Part shown: one piece after another, positions 37,088 to 45,858 of the stretch
Layout: the number at the start of each line of letters is the position of its first letter
How positions within the stretch are numbered: position 1 is the first letter of the stretch
Source of the DNA: Lelliottia nimipressuralis
GTDB lineage: Bacteria; Pseudomonadota; Gammaproteobacteria; Enterobacterales; Enterobacteriaceae
Direction of reading: 5' to 3'
DNA length: 64,000 bases
Assembly (NCBI RefSeq): GCF_004115925.1
Contig: NZ_SDDX01000007.1
Span: 1-64,000, forward strand
Notes under the pieces: model-generated
Database searches by the model: none
Seen by the model: only the letters and a program-made list of their open reading frames with translations
What the model was told of the DNA's origin: nothing
Translations under genes and position numbers: made by a program

Positions 37088-38014
37088 ATGTCAGTGAATC
37101 CGGCAAAACAAACAGAACTGGAAACGTTACTCGCGATCAGCAGCGGATTAAATGCCACGCAGGGCAACCCGCGTTTTAAAGCGATTATGCATCAGCTGCT
37201 CGGCGATCTGTGTCTGACCATTAAAAAGTTTGATATTACCGACGAAGAATTCTGGCTGGCGGTGAACTATTTAAATGAGCTGGGCGAGCGGAAAGAGGCG
37301 GCGCTGCTGGCGGCAGGGTTAGGGCTGGAGCACTACCTCGATATGCGCGCCGACGAAAAAGAGGCGGCGGCGGGGAATGACGTTGGCACCCCGCGCACCA
37401 TCGAAGGGCCGCTGTATGTGGCGAACGCGCCGCTCAGCGAGGGCTATGCCCGCATGGATGACGGCAGTGAGGACGCGGAAACCCTGTGGCTGCACGGCAC
37501 CATCACCGATCTGGAGGGGAAACCGGTGGCCGATGCCATCGTCGATATCTGGCACGCCAACACCCTCGGCGGCTACTCATTCTTTGATGCTTCCCAGAGC
37601 GAATACAACCTGCGCCGCCGCGTGCAGACCGGACCGGATGGCCGCTATGCGGTGCGCAGTATCGTCCCTTGCGGCTACGGTTGCCCGCCGGATGGCCCAA
37701 CGCAAAAACTGCTGAACGGACTGGGGCGTCACGGTAATCGTCCGGCTCACATCCATTTCTTTGTCTCTGCACCCGGCTTTAAACATCTGACGACCCAGAT
37801 TAACCTCAATGGCGATCAATATTTGTGGGACGATTTTGCCTTCGCCACCCGCGAAGAGCTGATTGCCGACCCGGTTAAAATTACCGACAGCAAACTGTCG
37901 CAAGCGCGTGATATTAACGGCCCCCATACGGAAGTGAGCTTTAATTTCGCGCTGGTGGCAAGTGACGACAGCCAGCAAGAAGAACGCGGTAAACGCGCCC
38001 GCGTGAAAGAATAA
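37088..38014 (+). CDS. catA: Catechol 1,2-dioxygenase
   Basis: Intradiol non-haem Fe(III) dioxygenase of 308 residues that cleaves catechol between its hydroxyls to cis,cis-muconate. The iron ligands Tyr163, Tyr197 (CGYG), His221 and His223 (RPAHIHFF) match the Acinetobacter enzyme. The N-terminal helical domain (about 1-100) is the dimerisation part. The C-terminal tail is charged (EERGKRARVKE). It is the last clear member of the auxin/catechol operon, and its RBS is AGAGGA. Confidence 0.95.
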   Translation: MSVNPAKQTELETLLAISSGLNATQGNPRFKAIMHQLLGDLCLTIKKFDITDEEFWLAVNYLNELGERKEAALLAAGLGLEHYLDMRADEKEAAAGNDVGTPRTIEGPLYVANAPLSEGYARMDDGSEDAETLWLHGTITDLEGKPVADAIVDIWHANTLGGYSFFDASQSEYNLRRRVQTGPDGRYAVRSIVPCGYGCPPDGPTQKLLNGLGRHGNRPAHIHFFVSAPGFKHLTTQINLNGDQYLWDDFAFATREELIADPVKITDSKLSQARDINGPHTEVSFNFALVASDDSQQEERGKRARVKE

Positions 38015-38076
38015 TACACGGCGCATTGTTATCTATTTCTGGCAAAGCATAGCCATTTAAATTCTTTGTTATTTCC

Positions 38077-38108
38077 GACGTTATCTCACATCTTCGTGGG
38101 ATAACGTC
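38077..38108 (+). terminator. Hairpin between catA and the desaturase gene
   Basis: GACGTTATCTCAC / GTGGGATAACGTC form a 13-bp stem with one wobble and a 6-nt loop, 62 bp after catA and only 11 bp before the desaturase start. No T-run follows (CCTATT), so it could be an attenuator or an mRNA-processing structure rather than a full terminator. Confidence 0.5.
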
Positions 38109-38119
38109 CTATTACGGAA

Positions 38120-39097
38120 ATGGCATCGAAACAGATGGCTAAACGGTCGCCTTTATATTTACATCCTCAACAACGCGAGACGATTCGCCACCTCTCCCGG
38201 AGCTGGCTCTGGCGCAGCGAATTTCCCACCTGGAGTTTGGTAGTTGTAGTTTACGGCGGCTGGTTTGCCACGCTGTTTTACTGGCAAACGCTGGGGCGCC
38301 TTCCTGCTACGCTGCTGCTGATCTGGTTTACCGCCTGGTATATGTCCCTGCAGCATGAGCTGATCCACGGTCACCCGACGCGCTGCGCGTGGTTTAATCA
38401 ACTGCTTGGCACGCTGCCGCTGGCCGTGTGGTACCCGTATGGGCTGTACCGCGATTCGCATCTGGCCCACCATAATCATGATCATCTGACCGTGCCGGTG
38501 GACGATCCTGAATCCTACTATTTCACCGACGAAAGCTGGGCGAAATTCTCCCCGTGGCGCCGCAAACTGATTCACGCGCGCAATACGTTTCCCGGTCGCC
38601 TGCTGTTAGCCCCGCTTCTGGATATTGCCCAGACGCTCGCCAGCGCCTGTCGCGCCTTTCGCCATCTGGAACTCAGGAATATGGCGATGTGGCTTGTCCA
38701 TGGCGCGCTGCTGGTGCCCCTGTTTATCGTGATGGAACAGCTCGGCTTCTCTGCGCTCTGGTTTGTGATCGGCGTGAGTTATCCTGCTCTGGCGCTGACC
38801 AAAGTGCGTTCGTTCCTGGAACATCAGGCGGCGGACGACCCGCTGGCAAGGTCTGTTATCAATGAAGCGGCACTGGTGTGGCGGGTGCTGTTTCTCAATC
38901 TGAACTATCATGCAGTGCATCACGATCTGCCCGGCGTGCCCTGGTACGGCCTGCGGGCGATCTATCTGCGTGATAAAGCGCAGTATCAGCAGCGCAACCT
39001 GCATTTTGTGGTGCGCGGCTACGGGGAATGGCTGCGCTGGTTCTGGGCGAAAGCTGTCGATGTTACCGTCCATCCTGGCGTGAAAAATGATGACTAA
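38120..39097 (+). CDS. Membrane fatty acid desaturase-like protein
   Basis: Di-iron membrane oxygenase family protein, 325 residues. The three histidine boxes are HELIHGH (79-85), HLAHHNH (114-120) and HAVHH (264-268), with hydrophobic pairs between them. The family includes acyl-lipid desaturases, hydroxylases and alkane or xylene monooxygenase relatives, so the substrate is open. It lies on the same strand as catA behind a hairpin and overlaps the next gene by 11 bp. The start may be the ATG at 38120 or the one five codons later; ACGGAA sits very close to the first. Confidence 0.8.
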   Translation: MASKQMAKRSPLYLHPQQRETIRHLSRSWLWRSEFPTWSLVVVVYGGWFATLFYWQTLGRLPATLLLIWFTAWYMSLQHELIHGHPTRCAWFNQLLGTLPLAVWYPYGLYRDSHLAHHNHDHLTVPVDDPESYYFTDESWAKFSPWRRKLIHARNTFPGRLLLAPLLDIAQTLASACRAFRHLELRNMAMWLVHGALLVPLFIVMEQLGFSALWFVIGVSYPALALTKVRSFLEHQAADDPLARSVINEAALVWRVLFLNLNYHAVHHDLPGVPWYGLRAIYLRDKAQYQQRNLHFVVRGYGEWLRWFWAKAVDVTVHPGVKNDD

Positions 39098-39878
39098 CAC
39101 TCTCGCGTTTCCGATGTATGCCGTGAACCCCAGAGACAATGCGCGGCTGTGGCAGGCGGTGGAGGGACTTTTGCAGGCGCGCGGTCTGTCTGTCCGCGAC
39201 GGGGCCGGAGAGGCGTTGCTCGCACACTGGCGTAGCCCCGAACTGCTGCTCAGCCAGACCTGCGGATTTCCACTGATGACCCAGCTCCCTGAGGTGCAGA
39301 CGGTGGGCTGTTTTCACTACACCGCGCCCGGCTGCGACGGAATTTTCTACCGCAGTTTTCTTGTTGCACACGACACAAACAGAGACAAAAGGCTGGTCGA
39401 TTTTCGCGGCCTGCGCGCGGTGTGCAATTCGGTTGACTCTCAGTCGGGCTATAACGCCCTGCGCAACCTGATCGCGCCGTTAGCGGTCGACGGACGGTTT
39501 TTCTCTGCAACGATTCTGAGCGGCAGTCACCGGCAATCGCTGATTACCCTGGCAGAAGGGCGGGCAGATATCGCCGCCATCGACTGCGTGACCTGGGCGC
39601 TGTTGCAGCGTCATGAACCCGAATTACTGGAAGGACTCAGGGTGGTGGGTGAAACGCCAGCTGCGCCGGGGCTGCCGCTGATTACTGCGGGCAGCACGTC
39701 AGCAGAAACGCTTTCCCTTCTGCGCGATGCGCTGAAAACCCTGGTGACGGCGCCCGACTATCGCGAGGTGTGCGAGGCGGTACTGATCGGCGGATTCAGT
39801 GAGGTATCGCGCCAGCCCTATTCACTGTTGCTGGACTGGCGCGACGCGGCGGAGAAATCAGGGGTGACGCAGCTCTGA
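39087..39878 (+). CDS. PhnD-like substrate-binding domain protein without signal peptide
   Basis: A 263-residue protein resembling the type 2 periplasmic-binding fold of PhnD/phosphite-phosphonate binding proteins (ILSGSHRQSLITLAEGRADIAAIDCVTWALL is typical). It has no N-terminal signal, so it is predicted cytoplasmic, and no ABC transporter genes are near. Its start overlaps the desaturase stop by 11 bp, implying joint function with that enzyme. An alternative start is the next ATG at 39090. Function unknown. Confidence 0.7.
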   Translation: MMTNTLAFPMYAVNPRDNARLWQAVEGLLQARGLSVRDGAGEALLAHWRSPELLLSQTCGFPLMTQLPEVQTVGCFHYTAPGCDGIFYRSFLVAHDTNRDKRLVDFRGLRAVCNSVDSQSGYNALRNLIAPLAVDGRFFSATILSGSHRQSLITLAEGRADIAAIDCVTWALLQRHEPELLEGLRVVGETPAAPGLPLITAGSTSAETLSLLRDALKTLVTAPDYREVCEAVLIGGFSEVSRQPYSLLLDWRDAAEKSGVTQL

Positions 39879-39885
39879 GAGGGAA

Positions 39886-40206
39886 TCAGGCTAACAGATA
39901 ACTCAGCCCGGAAAACGCCACCATCCCGGCGATGACCGTGGCGAACAGGCTGCGGGTGAAAATCCCCGCGACCGCGGCAACGGCTGCCGCCAGCAAAGAA
40001 ATGCTGATCCCCGACGAGGTCAGCGCCGGTTTGCCTAGCAGCTCGGCGGTGATGATCGCGGCCATGATCGCCGAGGGGATAAAGCTCAGCCACTGTTGCA
40101 GGATCGGCGCCAGACGAAAGCGTGAGAGCAGCAGAATCGGCACGGTGCGCATCAGGGCCGTCACGACCGCGCAGGCGAGGATCGCCAGTAAAATATTGCG
40201 CTCCAT
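39886..40206 (-). CDS. azlD: AzlD family branched-chain amino acid transport protein
   Basis: Small 106-residue inner-membrane partner of AzlC, with three to four hydrophobic segments and the LRTVPILLLSRFRLAPILQQWL-type opening. AzlC/AzlD (YgaZ/YgaH type) pairs export branched-chain amino acids. It starts within the azlC stop codon (TAATG, 1-bp overlap). It is convergent with the PhnD-like gene with only 7 bp between stops. Confidence 0.85.
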   Translation of the reverse strand: MERNILLAILACAVVTALMRTVPILLLSRFRLAPILQQWLSFIPSAIMAAIITAELLGKPALTSSGISISLLAAAVAAVAGIFTRSLFATVIAGMVAFSGLSYLLA

Positions 40207-40946
40207 TAGTGACCACCTTTATAGAAGAGGCGCAGCCCGAGGGTTGCAAGCGTCGCAGAGACCGATGCGGCGACGATGACCACCACACTCATGTCCGTGT
40301 GGCTGGCGGTCAGCAGCGTGATCACCACCGCCGCCGCGATGCTGAAGGATTCCAGCGCTTTACGGCGGCTGGCAAACCAGATCATCAGCACCAGCCCGAT
40401 AAACATCGACACCAGGCTGAAACTTAGCCCTTCCATCAGGGACGGCGGCAGGGCGGAGGCGAGCCAGGCACCTACCACGCAGGCGAGGATCCAGTTCAGC
40501 CACGCGGCCATGTTCAGCCCCAGCATCCACGCAAACGGCACTTTGCTCTGATGGCTGCCCTGTTGAACCGCGACGCCAAAGGTTTCGTCCGTCAGCAGCA
40601 GGCCGCTGACCACTTTTTGCAGGGTGGTGTAGTCGCGAAAGAACACGCTCATGGCAGAACTCATCAGCAGATAGCGCAGATTCACCAGGAACACACTCAG
40701 CACCACCGAGGCGATTTCCGCGCCCGTGGCCCACAAGGAATAAAAGAGGAACTGGGCGGAACCCGCGTAGAGCGCGCTCGCCAGCAGGGCGGTTTGCAGG
40801 GTGGTAAAGCCGGAGAGCGTGCCGATGGCTCCCGCAGCAAAACCGATGCTCCAGTAGCCCGGAATGGTGGGCAGACAGGCGGTAATACCCGCGCGAAACT
40901 CGGCGTTGGCCTCATTCCCTGGCAACGTTTTGGTTTTTATCAACAT
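40206..40946 (-). CDS. azlC: AzlC family branched-chain amino acid exporter
   Basis: Main membrane subunit of an AzlCD exporter, 246 residues with about seven membrane segments and the family segment YAGSAQFLFYSLW. The ATG at 40946 is preferred to the TTG one codon upstream. It is followed by azlD with stop-start overlap. Immediately upstream, on the same strand, the ydeP-like gene begins further out; only 13 bp separate its stop from azlC, so the three genes may form one transcript. Confidence 0.87.
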   Translation of the reverse strand: MLIKTKTLPGNEANAEFRAGITACLPTIPGYWSIGFAAGAIGTLSGFTTLQTALLASALYAGSAQFLFYSLWATGAEIASVVLSVFLVNLRYLLMSSAMSVFFRDYTTLQKVVSGLLLTDETFGVAVQQGSHQSKVPFAWMLGLNMAAWLNWILACVVGAWLASALPPSLMEGLSFSLVSMFIGLVLMIWFASRRKALESFSIAAAVVITLLTASHTDMSVVVIVAASVSATLATLGLRLFYKGGH

Positions 40947-40959
40947 CAATAGGTCTCGT

Positions 40960-43236
40960 TTATAGTGCGCGGATCTCTTTTGATCGCAGCGTTACCCGGA
41001 CGGGCACGGATTTATAGGACGGTGTTCCGCTGTCTTTGTCAAGATAATCGAGTGGAACCAGTACGTTAGCCTCTGGATAATAAGCACCGACCGTACCAGA
41101 GGCAATGCTGTAAGCGACCACGGTGATGTCTTCCAGTTGCTGAACGCTGCCCTGCAACGCGGTGGAAATGTCCACACGATCGCCGTGCTCCAGACCCAAC
41201 TGCGCCATATCGCCCTCGTTCATAAACAGAATATCGCGGCGGCCAAACACGCCGCGATACCGGTCATCGAGCGCGTAGATGGTGGTGTTGTACTGGTCGT
41301 GGCTGCGCAGCGTTACCAGCCGCAGCACGTTGTCACCGACGCCCGGCTGGTTCTCATCGACACCTTCAAATACTGAGAACATCGCTTTGCCCGTGGACGT
41401 GGGCCAGACGCGTTCGGTTGGCGGAAGCGGCATGCGAAAACCGCCGGGAATACGAATGCGCTGGTTGTACTGGTCAAAACCGGGGATGGTTTTTTCGATC
41501 AGATCGCGGATCAGATCGTAATCCGACACCAGGGTGGTCCAGTCGATGCGGGTGTGAGGCAGCGTCGCTTTTGCCAGCCCGGCGACAATCGACGGCTCCG
41601 AGCGCAGCTCAGGCGAAGCAGGTTTGAGCTTGCCGGACGAGGCATGAACCATCGACATCGAATCTTCCACCGTGATGGACTGGCGGCCCGTTTGCTGCAT
41701 ATCCAGCTCCGTGCGCCCAAGGCAGGGGAACAGCCAGGTCTGTTTCGCCGTCAGGAGATGTGTGCGGTTAAGCTTGGTGCCGACGTGGACGCTCAGATCG
41801 AGACTGCGCATCGCCGGGAAGGCGCGCGCGTGATCGGGCATGGCGACGGCAAAATTCCCGCCGAGACAGATCATCGCCCTGGCGCTGCCGTTGATCATTG
41901 CTTCGGTGGCCTGCACCGCGTCGTGGCCGTGCGCCGCAGGCGGCGTGAAGCCAAACACCTCGTTAATTTTGCCGAGAAACGCCGCCGTCGGTTTTTCCGA
42001 AATCCCAACGGTGCGGTTTCCTTGAACGTTCGAGTGGCCGCGCAGGGGGCAAATCCCCGCGCCGGGTTTGCCGATATTGCCGCGCATCAGCAGCAGGTCG
42101 GCAATCAGACGCACGTTGGAGGTGCCTTTGTTGTGCTGGGTGATGCCCATGCCGTAGGTGATGATAGTGGCGTTGGATTTGGCATAGGCCTCTGCGACCT
42201 GGTGGAGGTCCTGGCGCGACAGGCCCGATTTGCGCTCAATCGACGCCCAGCTTGTCGCCTGGATATCCGCCGCAAAATCATCGAAGCCCTGGGTGTGTGT
42301 GGCGATAAAATCGCTATCCAGCGCGTTTTCAAACGCCAGAAGATGTTTAGCGATGCCTTTCAGCGCGGCAGCATCACCGCCCGCTTTCACCTGGAAATAG
42401 GTCGAGGCGATATCGGTGGAGCTGTAGGTCGCCATCTCCATCACGCTTTGCGGATCGGCAAACCGCTCCAGCGCGCGCTCACGCATCGGGTTGAGCACGA
42501 TAATCGGCACCTTGCGGCGGGCCAGCTCGTGCAGCGTCCCCATCATTCGCGGGTGGTTAGTGCCGGGGTTATGGCCGATTGAAATCACCAGTTCAGTGTT
42601 ATCAAAATCGTCAAGCGACACGGTTCCTTTGCCAATCCCAATGGAGCGCGGCAGACCGACGCTGGTGGCTTCGTGGCACATATTGGAACAATCAGGAAAA
42701 TTATTGGTGCCCAGTTCGCGGGCAAACAGCTGAAACAGGAACGCCGCTTCGTTGGAGGCGCGTCCGGAGGTGTAAAACTCGACCGCATCCGGCGGGAGTT
42801 CGCGCAGTATTTCGCCAATGCGTGCAAACGCCTGTTCCCATTCGACCGGGCGGAAGGTGTCGCTCTCCCGGTGATACTCCATCGGGTGCGTCAGACGGCC
42901 ATAGCCTTCAAGTTCGAAATCGCTTTTTGCCAGCAGGGAAGTCACTGTGTTTTCGGCGAAAAATGCCGGGGTGACGCGTTTGCTGGTGGCTTCCCAGGTC
43001 ACGGCTTTGGCGCCGTTTTCGCAGAACTGGAAGGTGGATTTATGCTCTTTGTCGGGCCATGCGCAGCCGGGGCAATCAAATCCGTCAGGCTGGTTGGTGC
43101 GAAGCAGGGTCGCGGGGGCATCGAGGGTGTCCATCTGCGTGCGAACGGCGATGGCGGTGGCTTTCAGCGCCCCCCATCCCCCGGCGGGACCATCATAGTG
43201 CCGGATTCCTGGAACCGAGCGGCGTTTGTTATTCAT
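40960..43236 (-). CDS. FdhF/YdeP family molybdopterin oxidoreductase
   Basis: Large molybdenum-cofactor protein (758 residues) closest in size and sequence to E. coli YdeP, an acid-resistance-associated protein of unknown reaction. The N-terminus carries a CPGC pair (Cys55/Cys58) and the molybdopterin domains include GHNPGTNHPRMMG and LLLMRGNIGKPGAG. The C-terminal domain (about 640-758) is the usual molybdopterin dinucleotide-binding barrel. No twin-arginine signal is seen, so it should be cytoplasmic. GGAGC lies 6 nt before the ATG. Confidence 0.88.
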   Translation of the reverse strand: MNNKRRSVPGIRHYDGPAGGWGALKATAIAVRTQMDTLDAPATLLRTNQPDGFDCPGCAWPDKEHKSTFQFCENGAKAVTWEATSKRVTPAFFAENTVTSLLAKSDFELEGYGRLTHPMEYHRESDTFRPVEWEQAFARIGEILRELPPDAVEFYTSGRASNEAAFLFQLFARELGTNNFPDCSNMCHEATSVGLPRSIGIGKGTVSLDDFDNTELVISIGHNPGTNHPRMMGTLHELARRKVPIIVLNPMRERALERFADPQSVMEMATYSSTDIASTYFQVKAGGDAAALKGIAKHLLAFENALDSDFIATHTQGFDDFAADIQATSWASIERKSGLSRQDLHQVAEAYAKSNATIITYGMGITQHNKGTSNVRLIADLLLMRGNIGKPGAGICPLRGHSNVQGNRTVGISEKPTAAFLGKINEVFGFTPPAAHGHDAVQATEAMINGSARAMICLGGNFAVAMPDHARAFPAMRSLDLSVHVGTKLNRTHLLTAKQTWLFPCLGRTELDMQQTGRQSITVEDSMSMVHASSGKLKPASPELRSEPSIVAGLAKATLPHTRIDWTTLVSDYDLIRDLIEKTIPGFDQYNQRIRIPGGFRMPLPPTERVWPTSTGKAMFSVFEGVDENQPGVGDNVLRLVTLRSHDQYNTTIYALDDRYRGVFGRRDILFMNEGDMAQLGLEHGDRVDISTALQGSVQQLEDITVVAYSIASGTVGAYYPEANVLVPLDYLDKDSGTPSYKSVPVRVTLRSKEIRAL

Positions 43237-43347
43237 GTAAGCTCCGACTATGTCGATCGATGGATCAATTCTACACCGTCGGAGTTAACGAAATAACAAC
43301 AAATAATCATCATTTTTATGATGATTGAAGGCGTGCGGGTGAAAGGG

Positions 43348-43374
43348 TCGGTATAGCCTGGGCGGCTATACCGA
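43348..43374. terminator. Hairpin downstream of the alpha/beta hydrolase gene
   Basis: Perfect 11-bp inverted repeat TCGGTATAGCC / GGCTATACCGA with a 5-nt loop, 8 bp beyond the hydrolase stop. No T-run on either side. Confidence 0.5.
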
Positions 43375-43381
43375 GGGTGGG

Positions 43382-44218
43382 TTAGCTGCGAATAAACGCC
43401 AGAAGATCCTGGTTAATCAGGTCAGCATGGGTGGTGTGCATCCCATGTGGCAGGCCCGGATAGACCTTGAGGGTGCTATTGCTGAGAAGCTCGTCCTGAA
43501 GCAGGCTCGCATTTTTATACGGCACGACCTGGTCGTCATCGCCCTGCAAAATCAGGGTAGGGACGGTGATAGCCTTCAGATCGTCGGTCTGGTCGGTTTC
43601 TGAAAACGCCTTGATACCTTCGTAGTGCGCCTTCGCGCTGCCGATCATTCCCTGTCGCCACCAGTTCTGGATGGTGCCCTGTGAGATCTCCGCGCCCTCC
43701 CGGTTAAAGCCGTAGAACGGGCCTGTCGCGACATCGAGATAAAATTGTGCGCGGTTGGCGGCCAGCGCCTGGCGGAACCCGTCAAAAACCTCAATCGGCG
43801 TGCCGCCTGGGTTCTCCGGCGTTTTGACCATTAACGGCGGTACGGCGCTGATCAACACCGCTTTTGCCACGCGCCCCTGCGGCTGACCATATTTTGCGAC
43901 ATAGCGCGCAACCTGGCCGCCGCCCGTCGAGTGCCCGATATGCACCACATTTTTCAGATCCAGATGTTCCACAACGGCGGAGACATCGGCGGCGTAGTGA
44001 TCCATATCGTGCCCGTCGCTGACCTGGCTTGAACGCCCGTGGCCCCGGCGGTCGGACGCCAGCACGCGATAGCCTTGCGCCAAAAAGAACAACAGCTGGT
44101 TATCCCAGTCGTCAGCGCTAAGCGGCCAGCCGTGGTGGAAGAAGACAGGCTGCGCCTCTTTTGGTCCCCAGTCTTTATAGAAGATCTCAACGTTATCTTT
44201 GGTGGTGACAAATGACAT
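43382..44218 (-). CDS. Alpha/beta hydrolase, non-haem haloperoxidase-like
   Basis: A 278-residue alpha/beta hydrolase of the chloroperoxidase/arylesterase group. The nucleophile elbow is Ser97 (GHSTGG), the oxyanion segment FFHHGWPLSADDWDNQ is characteristic of this group, and the acid and histidine lie in LILQGDDDQVVP and GLPHGMH. No signal peptide. The natural substrate is unknown; relatives hydrolyse aryl or small esters and perhydrolyse acids. GAGGTTC precedes the ATG. Confidence 0.87.
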   Translation of the reverse strand: MSFVTTKDNVEIFYKDWGPKEAQPVFFHHGWPLSADDWDNQLLFFLAQGYRVLASDRRGHGRSSQVSDGHDMDHYAADVSAVVEHLDLKNVVHIGHSTGGGQVARYVAKYGQPQGRVAKAVLISAVPPLMVKTPENPGGTPIEVFDGFRQALAANRAQFYLDVATGPFYGFNREGAEISQGTIQNWWRQGMIGSAKAHYEGIKAFSETDQTDDLKAITVPTLILQGDDDQVVPYKNASLLQDELLSNSTLKVYPGLPHGMHTTHADLINQDLLAFIRS

Positions 44219-44497
44219 GATTGAACCTCTCGGGTGGAGTGAAAGGAGATGGATAGTTCAGGTTGATGTGCAAACAGGTGGCAAATAACAACATCCAAGT
44301 CTAGTTGAGAATGTCACTGCGTGCCGGAATTCTGCGGCTGGCTCAATGGCTTCGCTTGTGAAAATGTTCTTCAAATTTAGTCCGTTATCTTTGCTTAGTT
44401 AAAATCCAGCAACCTTAACCTGATGAATTTATAACGGTAATTCACCTGCGGCATGCTAAAGGTGGTAGCGCCGATCAGACTAAACAGAGAGTGTTCA

Positions 44498-44803
44498 ATG
44501 AAAACCTCAATTGCGAGCGTGGTGGCAGACCTGCCGGATGTCTGGCGTTCGCGCGTGCTTGGCACCGTCGGGAACGCCAATATAAAAGTGCTAAAGATGG
44601 GCGGGGAGGGACTTCCAACCGAGGCGCATGATGATTTCGACGAACTGCTGCTGGTGCTGGACGGTGAGCTGCCGCTGGTGGTGGACGAACGGCACTTTAC
44701 GCTGAAAGCCGGGGAGTTCTTTTTTGTGCCAAAGGGGGCGAAGCATTCCGTGCCGGAAGGGAGTTTTGGGGTACTGGTGGTAGTGGACGTGGGGCGGCAG
44801 TAA
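44498..44803 (+). CDS. Cupin domain protein
   Basis: A 101-residue single-domain cupin with the metal-site motif region HDDFDELLLVLDGELPLVVDE and the second motif GEFFFVPKGAKHSVP. Such small cupins bind a metal or a small ligand; function unknown. The start is the ATG at 44498 (MKTSIASV) preceded by AGAGAG; an in-frame start 15 codons upstream would add a poorly conserved leader. It is convergent with the PanE-like gene. Confidence 0.75.
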   Translation: MKTSIASVVADLPDVWRSRVLGTVGNANIKVLKMGGEGLPTEAHDDFDELLLVLDGELPLVVDERHFTLKAGEFFFVPKGAKHSVPEGSFGVLVVVDVGRQ

Positions 44804-44825
44804 AAGCCCGCCCCGAGCGTTAACG

Positions 44826-45716
44826 TCAACCCGGCCCCTCACTTCCCGCCGCCAGCAGCGGAACCACAACGCGGCTGATGGGGACAGGAATACCATGCTT
44901 TTCGCCATAACGCTGGATCACGCCGTTGCGAATATCCCACTCCAGCGGACGATTGGCCTGACGGTCGGCGAGAATTGACGTGCCTAAATCCGCCGGGGCA
45001 CGATGAAAACCCTCAACGATCTCGTGCGGAACGTTATCGCCGAGCGATGCGCCTTCTGCCCGCGCCACGGCCAGACATTCGCGCAGGTACGCCAGTGCCA
45101 GCTCCATGATATCTTGCCGCGAGAACATCCCTGCACGGCGGTTCGCCAGTACCATCAGGCCCGCGACCGCATTCTGTAACAGCTTGCGCCAGGCGATGGA
45201 GACAAAATCCGCTGACAATTCTACCGCGCAGCGCGTCTCGCTCAGCGCATCGCTGATCCGTGTTGCCTGTGGGATCGCGGGGAGGGTCAGGCGCGGTTTG
45301 GCACGTAGCCACACGGAGGCGTCCGGCTCGCGCTGAGCCGGGAACCAGACCACCGACGGGACGACCACGGCACCGTTAACGTAAGGTTCGAGCTGCGGTT
45401 TTTGCTCAACGCCATTCTGCAACGCACAGACGACGGTGTTTTCATCGCACAGCGCAGCCAGCCACCCGGCGCTGTCAGCGACCTGGGTGGTTTTCACGGC
45501 CACAAACACTAGCGCGACCGGGCGGCTGACGCGCGAAGGATCGGTGATGACCGGACCGGGTACGATGATTTCACCATCATCGTGGCGCAATACTAACTGT
45601 GGATGAGGGGTGCGTCCGCAAAGAAGGGGCGTTCGGCCCACTTCATGCAGTGCCGCAGCAATGGTGGTACCGATAGCACCTGGGCCGATAAGCGCTACTG
45701 AGGGATGTTCAGACAT
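44826..45716 (-). CDS. PanE/ApbA-like ketopantoate reductase family oxidoreductase
   Basis: NADP-dependent 2-dehydropantoate 2-reductase family protein, 296 residues. The Rossmann motif ALIGPGAIG starts at about residue 8, and the C-terminal helical domain carries the KLLQNAVAGLMVL segment with the family lysine. AGGAGG lies 7 nt before the ATG at 45716; the 20-codon upstream extension is unlikely. Many enterobacteria have several such paralogues, so ketopantoate need not be the substrate. Confidence 0.8.
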   Translation of the reverse strand: MSEHPSVALIGPGAIGTTIAAALHEVGRTPLLCGRTPHPQLVLRHDDGEIIVPGPVITDPSRVSRPVALVFVAVKTTQVADSAGWLAALCDENTVVCALQNGVEQKPQLEPYVNGAVVVPSVVWFPAQREPDASVWLRAKPRLTLPAIPQATRISDALSETRCAVELSADFVSIAWRKLLQNAVAGLMVLANRRAGMFSRQDIMELALAYLRECLAVARAEGASLGDNVPHEIVEGFHRAPADLGTSILADRQANRPLEWDIRNGVIQRYGEKHGIPVPISRVVVPLLAAGSEGPG

Positions 45717-45858
45717 TCTTTGTCCTCCTGAATGGGGCAAGCAGACCTGATTTATCATAATACTCCGCAGGCCCATCGCGTCTAACAGGAAAAAATGATG
45801 CCGACTTACGACGTTTTGGCTGACGTATGGAGGTCAGGCGTAACGATAAGCCCATCCC

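Noticed and set aside
24108..39878. Genomic island with attachment sites around the auxin block
   Set aside because: No tRNA gene, integrase, transposase or flanking direct repeat is visible, so there is no direct sign of recent mobile transfer.
41554..42582. A 342-codon open frame on the plus strand inside the ydeP-like gene
   Set aside because: It is antisense to a well-supported molybdoenzyme and shows no domain or start signal.
44453..44497. Longer N-terminus for the cupin protein
   Set aside because: The extra 15 codons precede a better-placed ATG with AGAGAG upstream and are not cupin-like.
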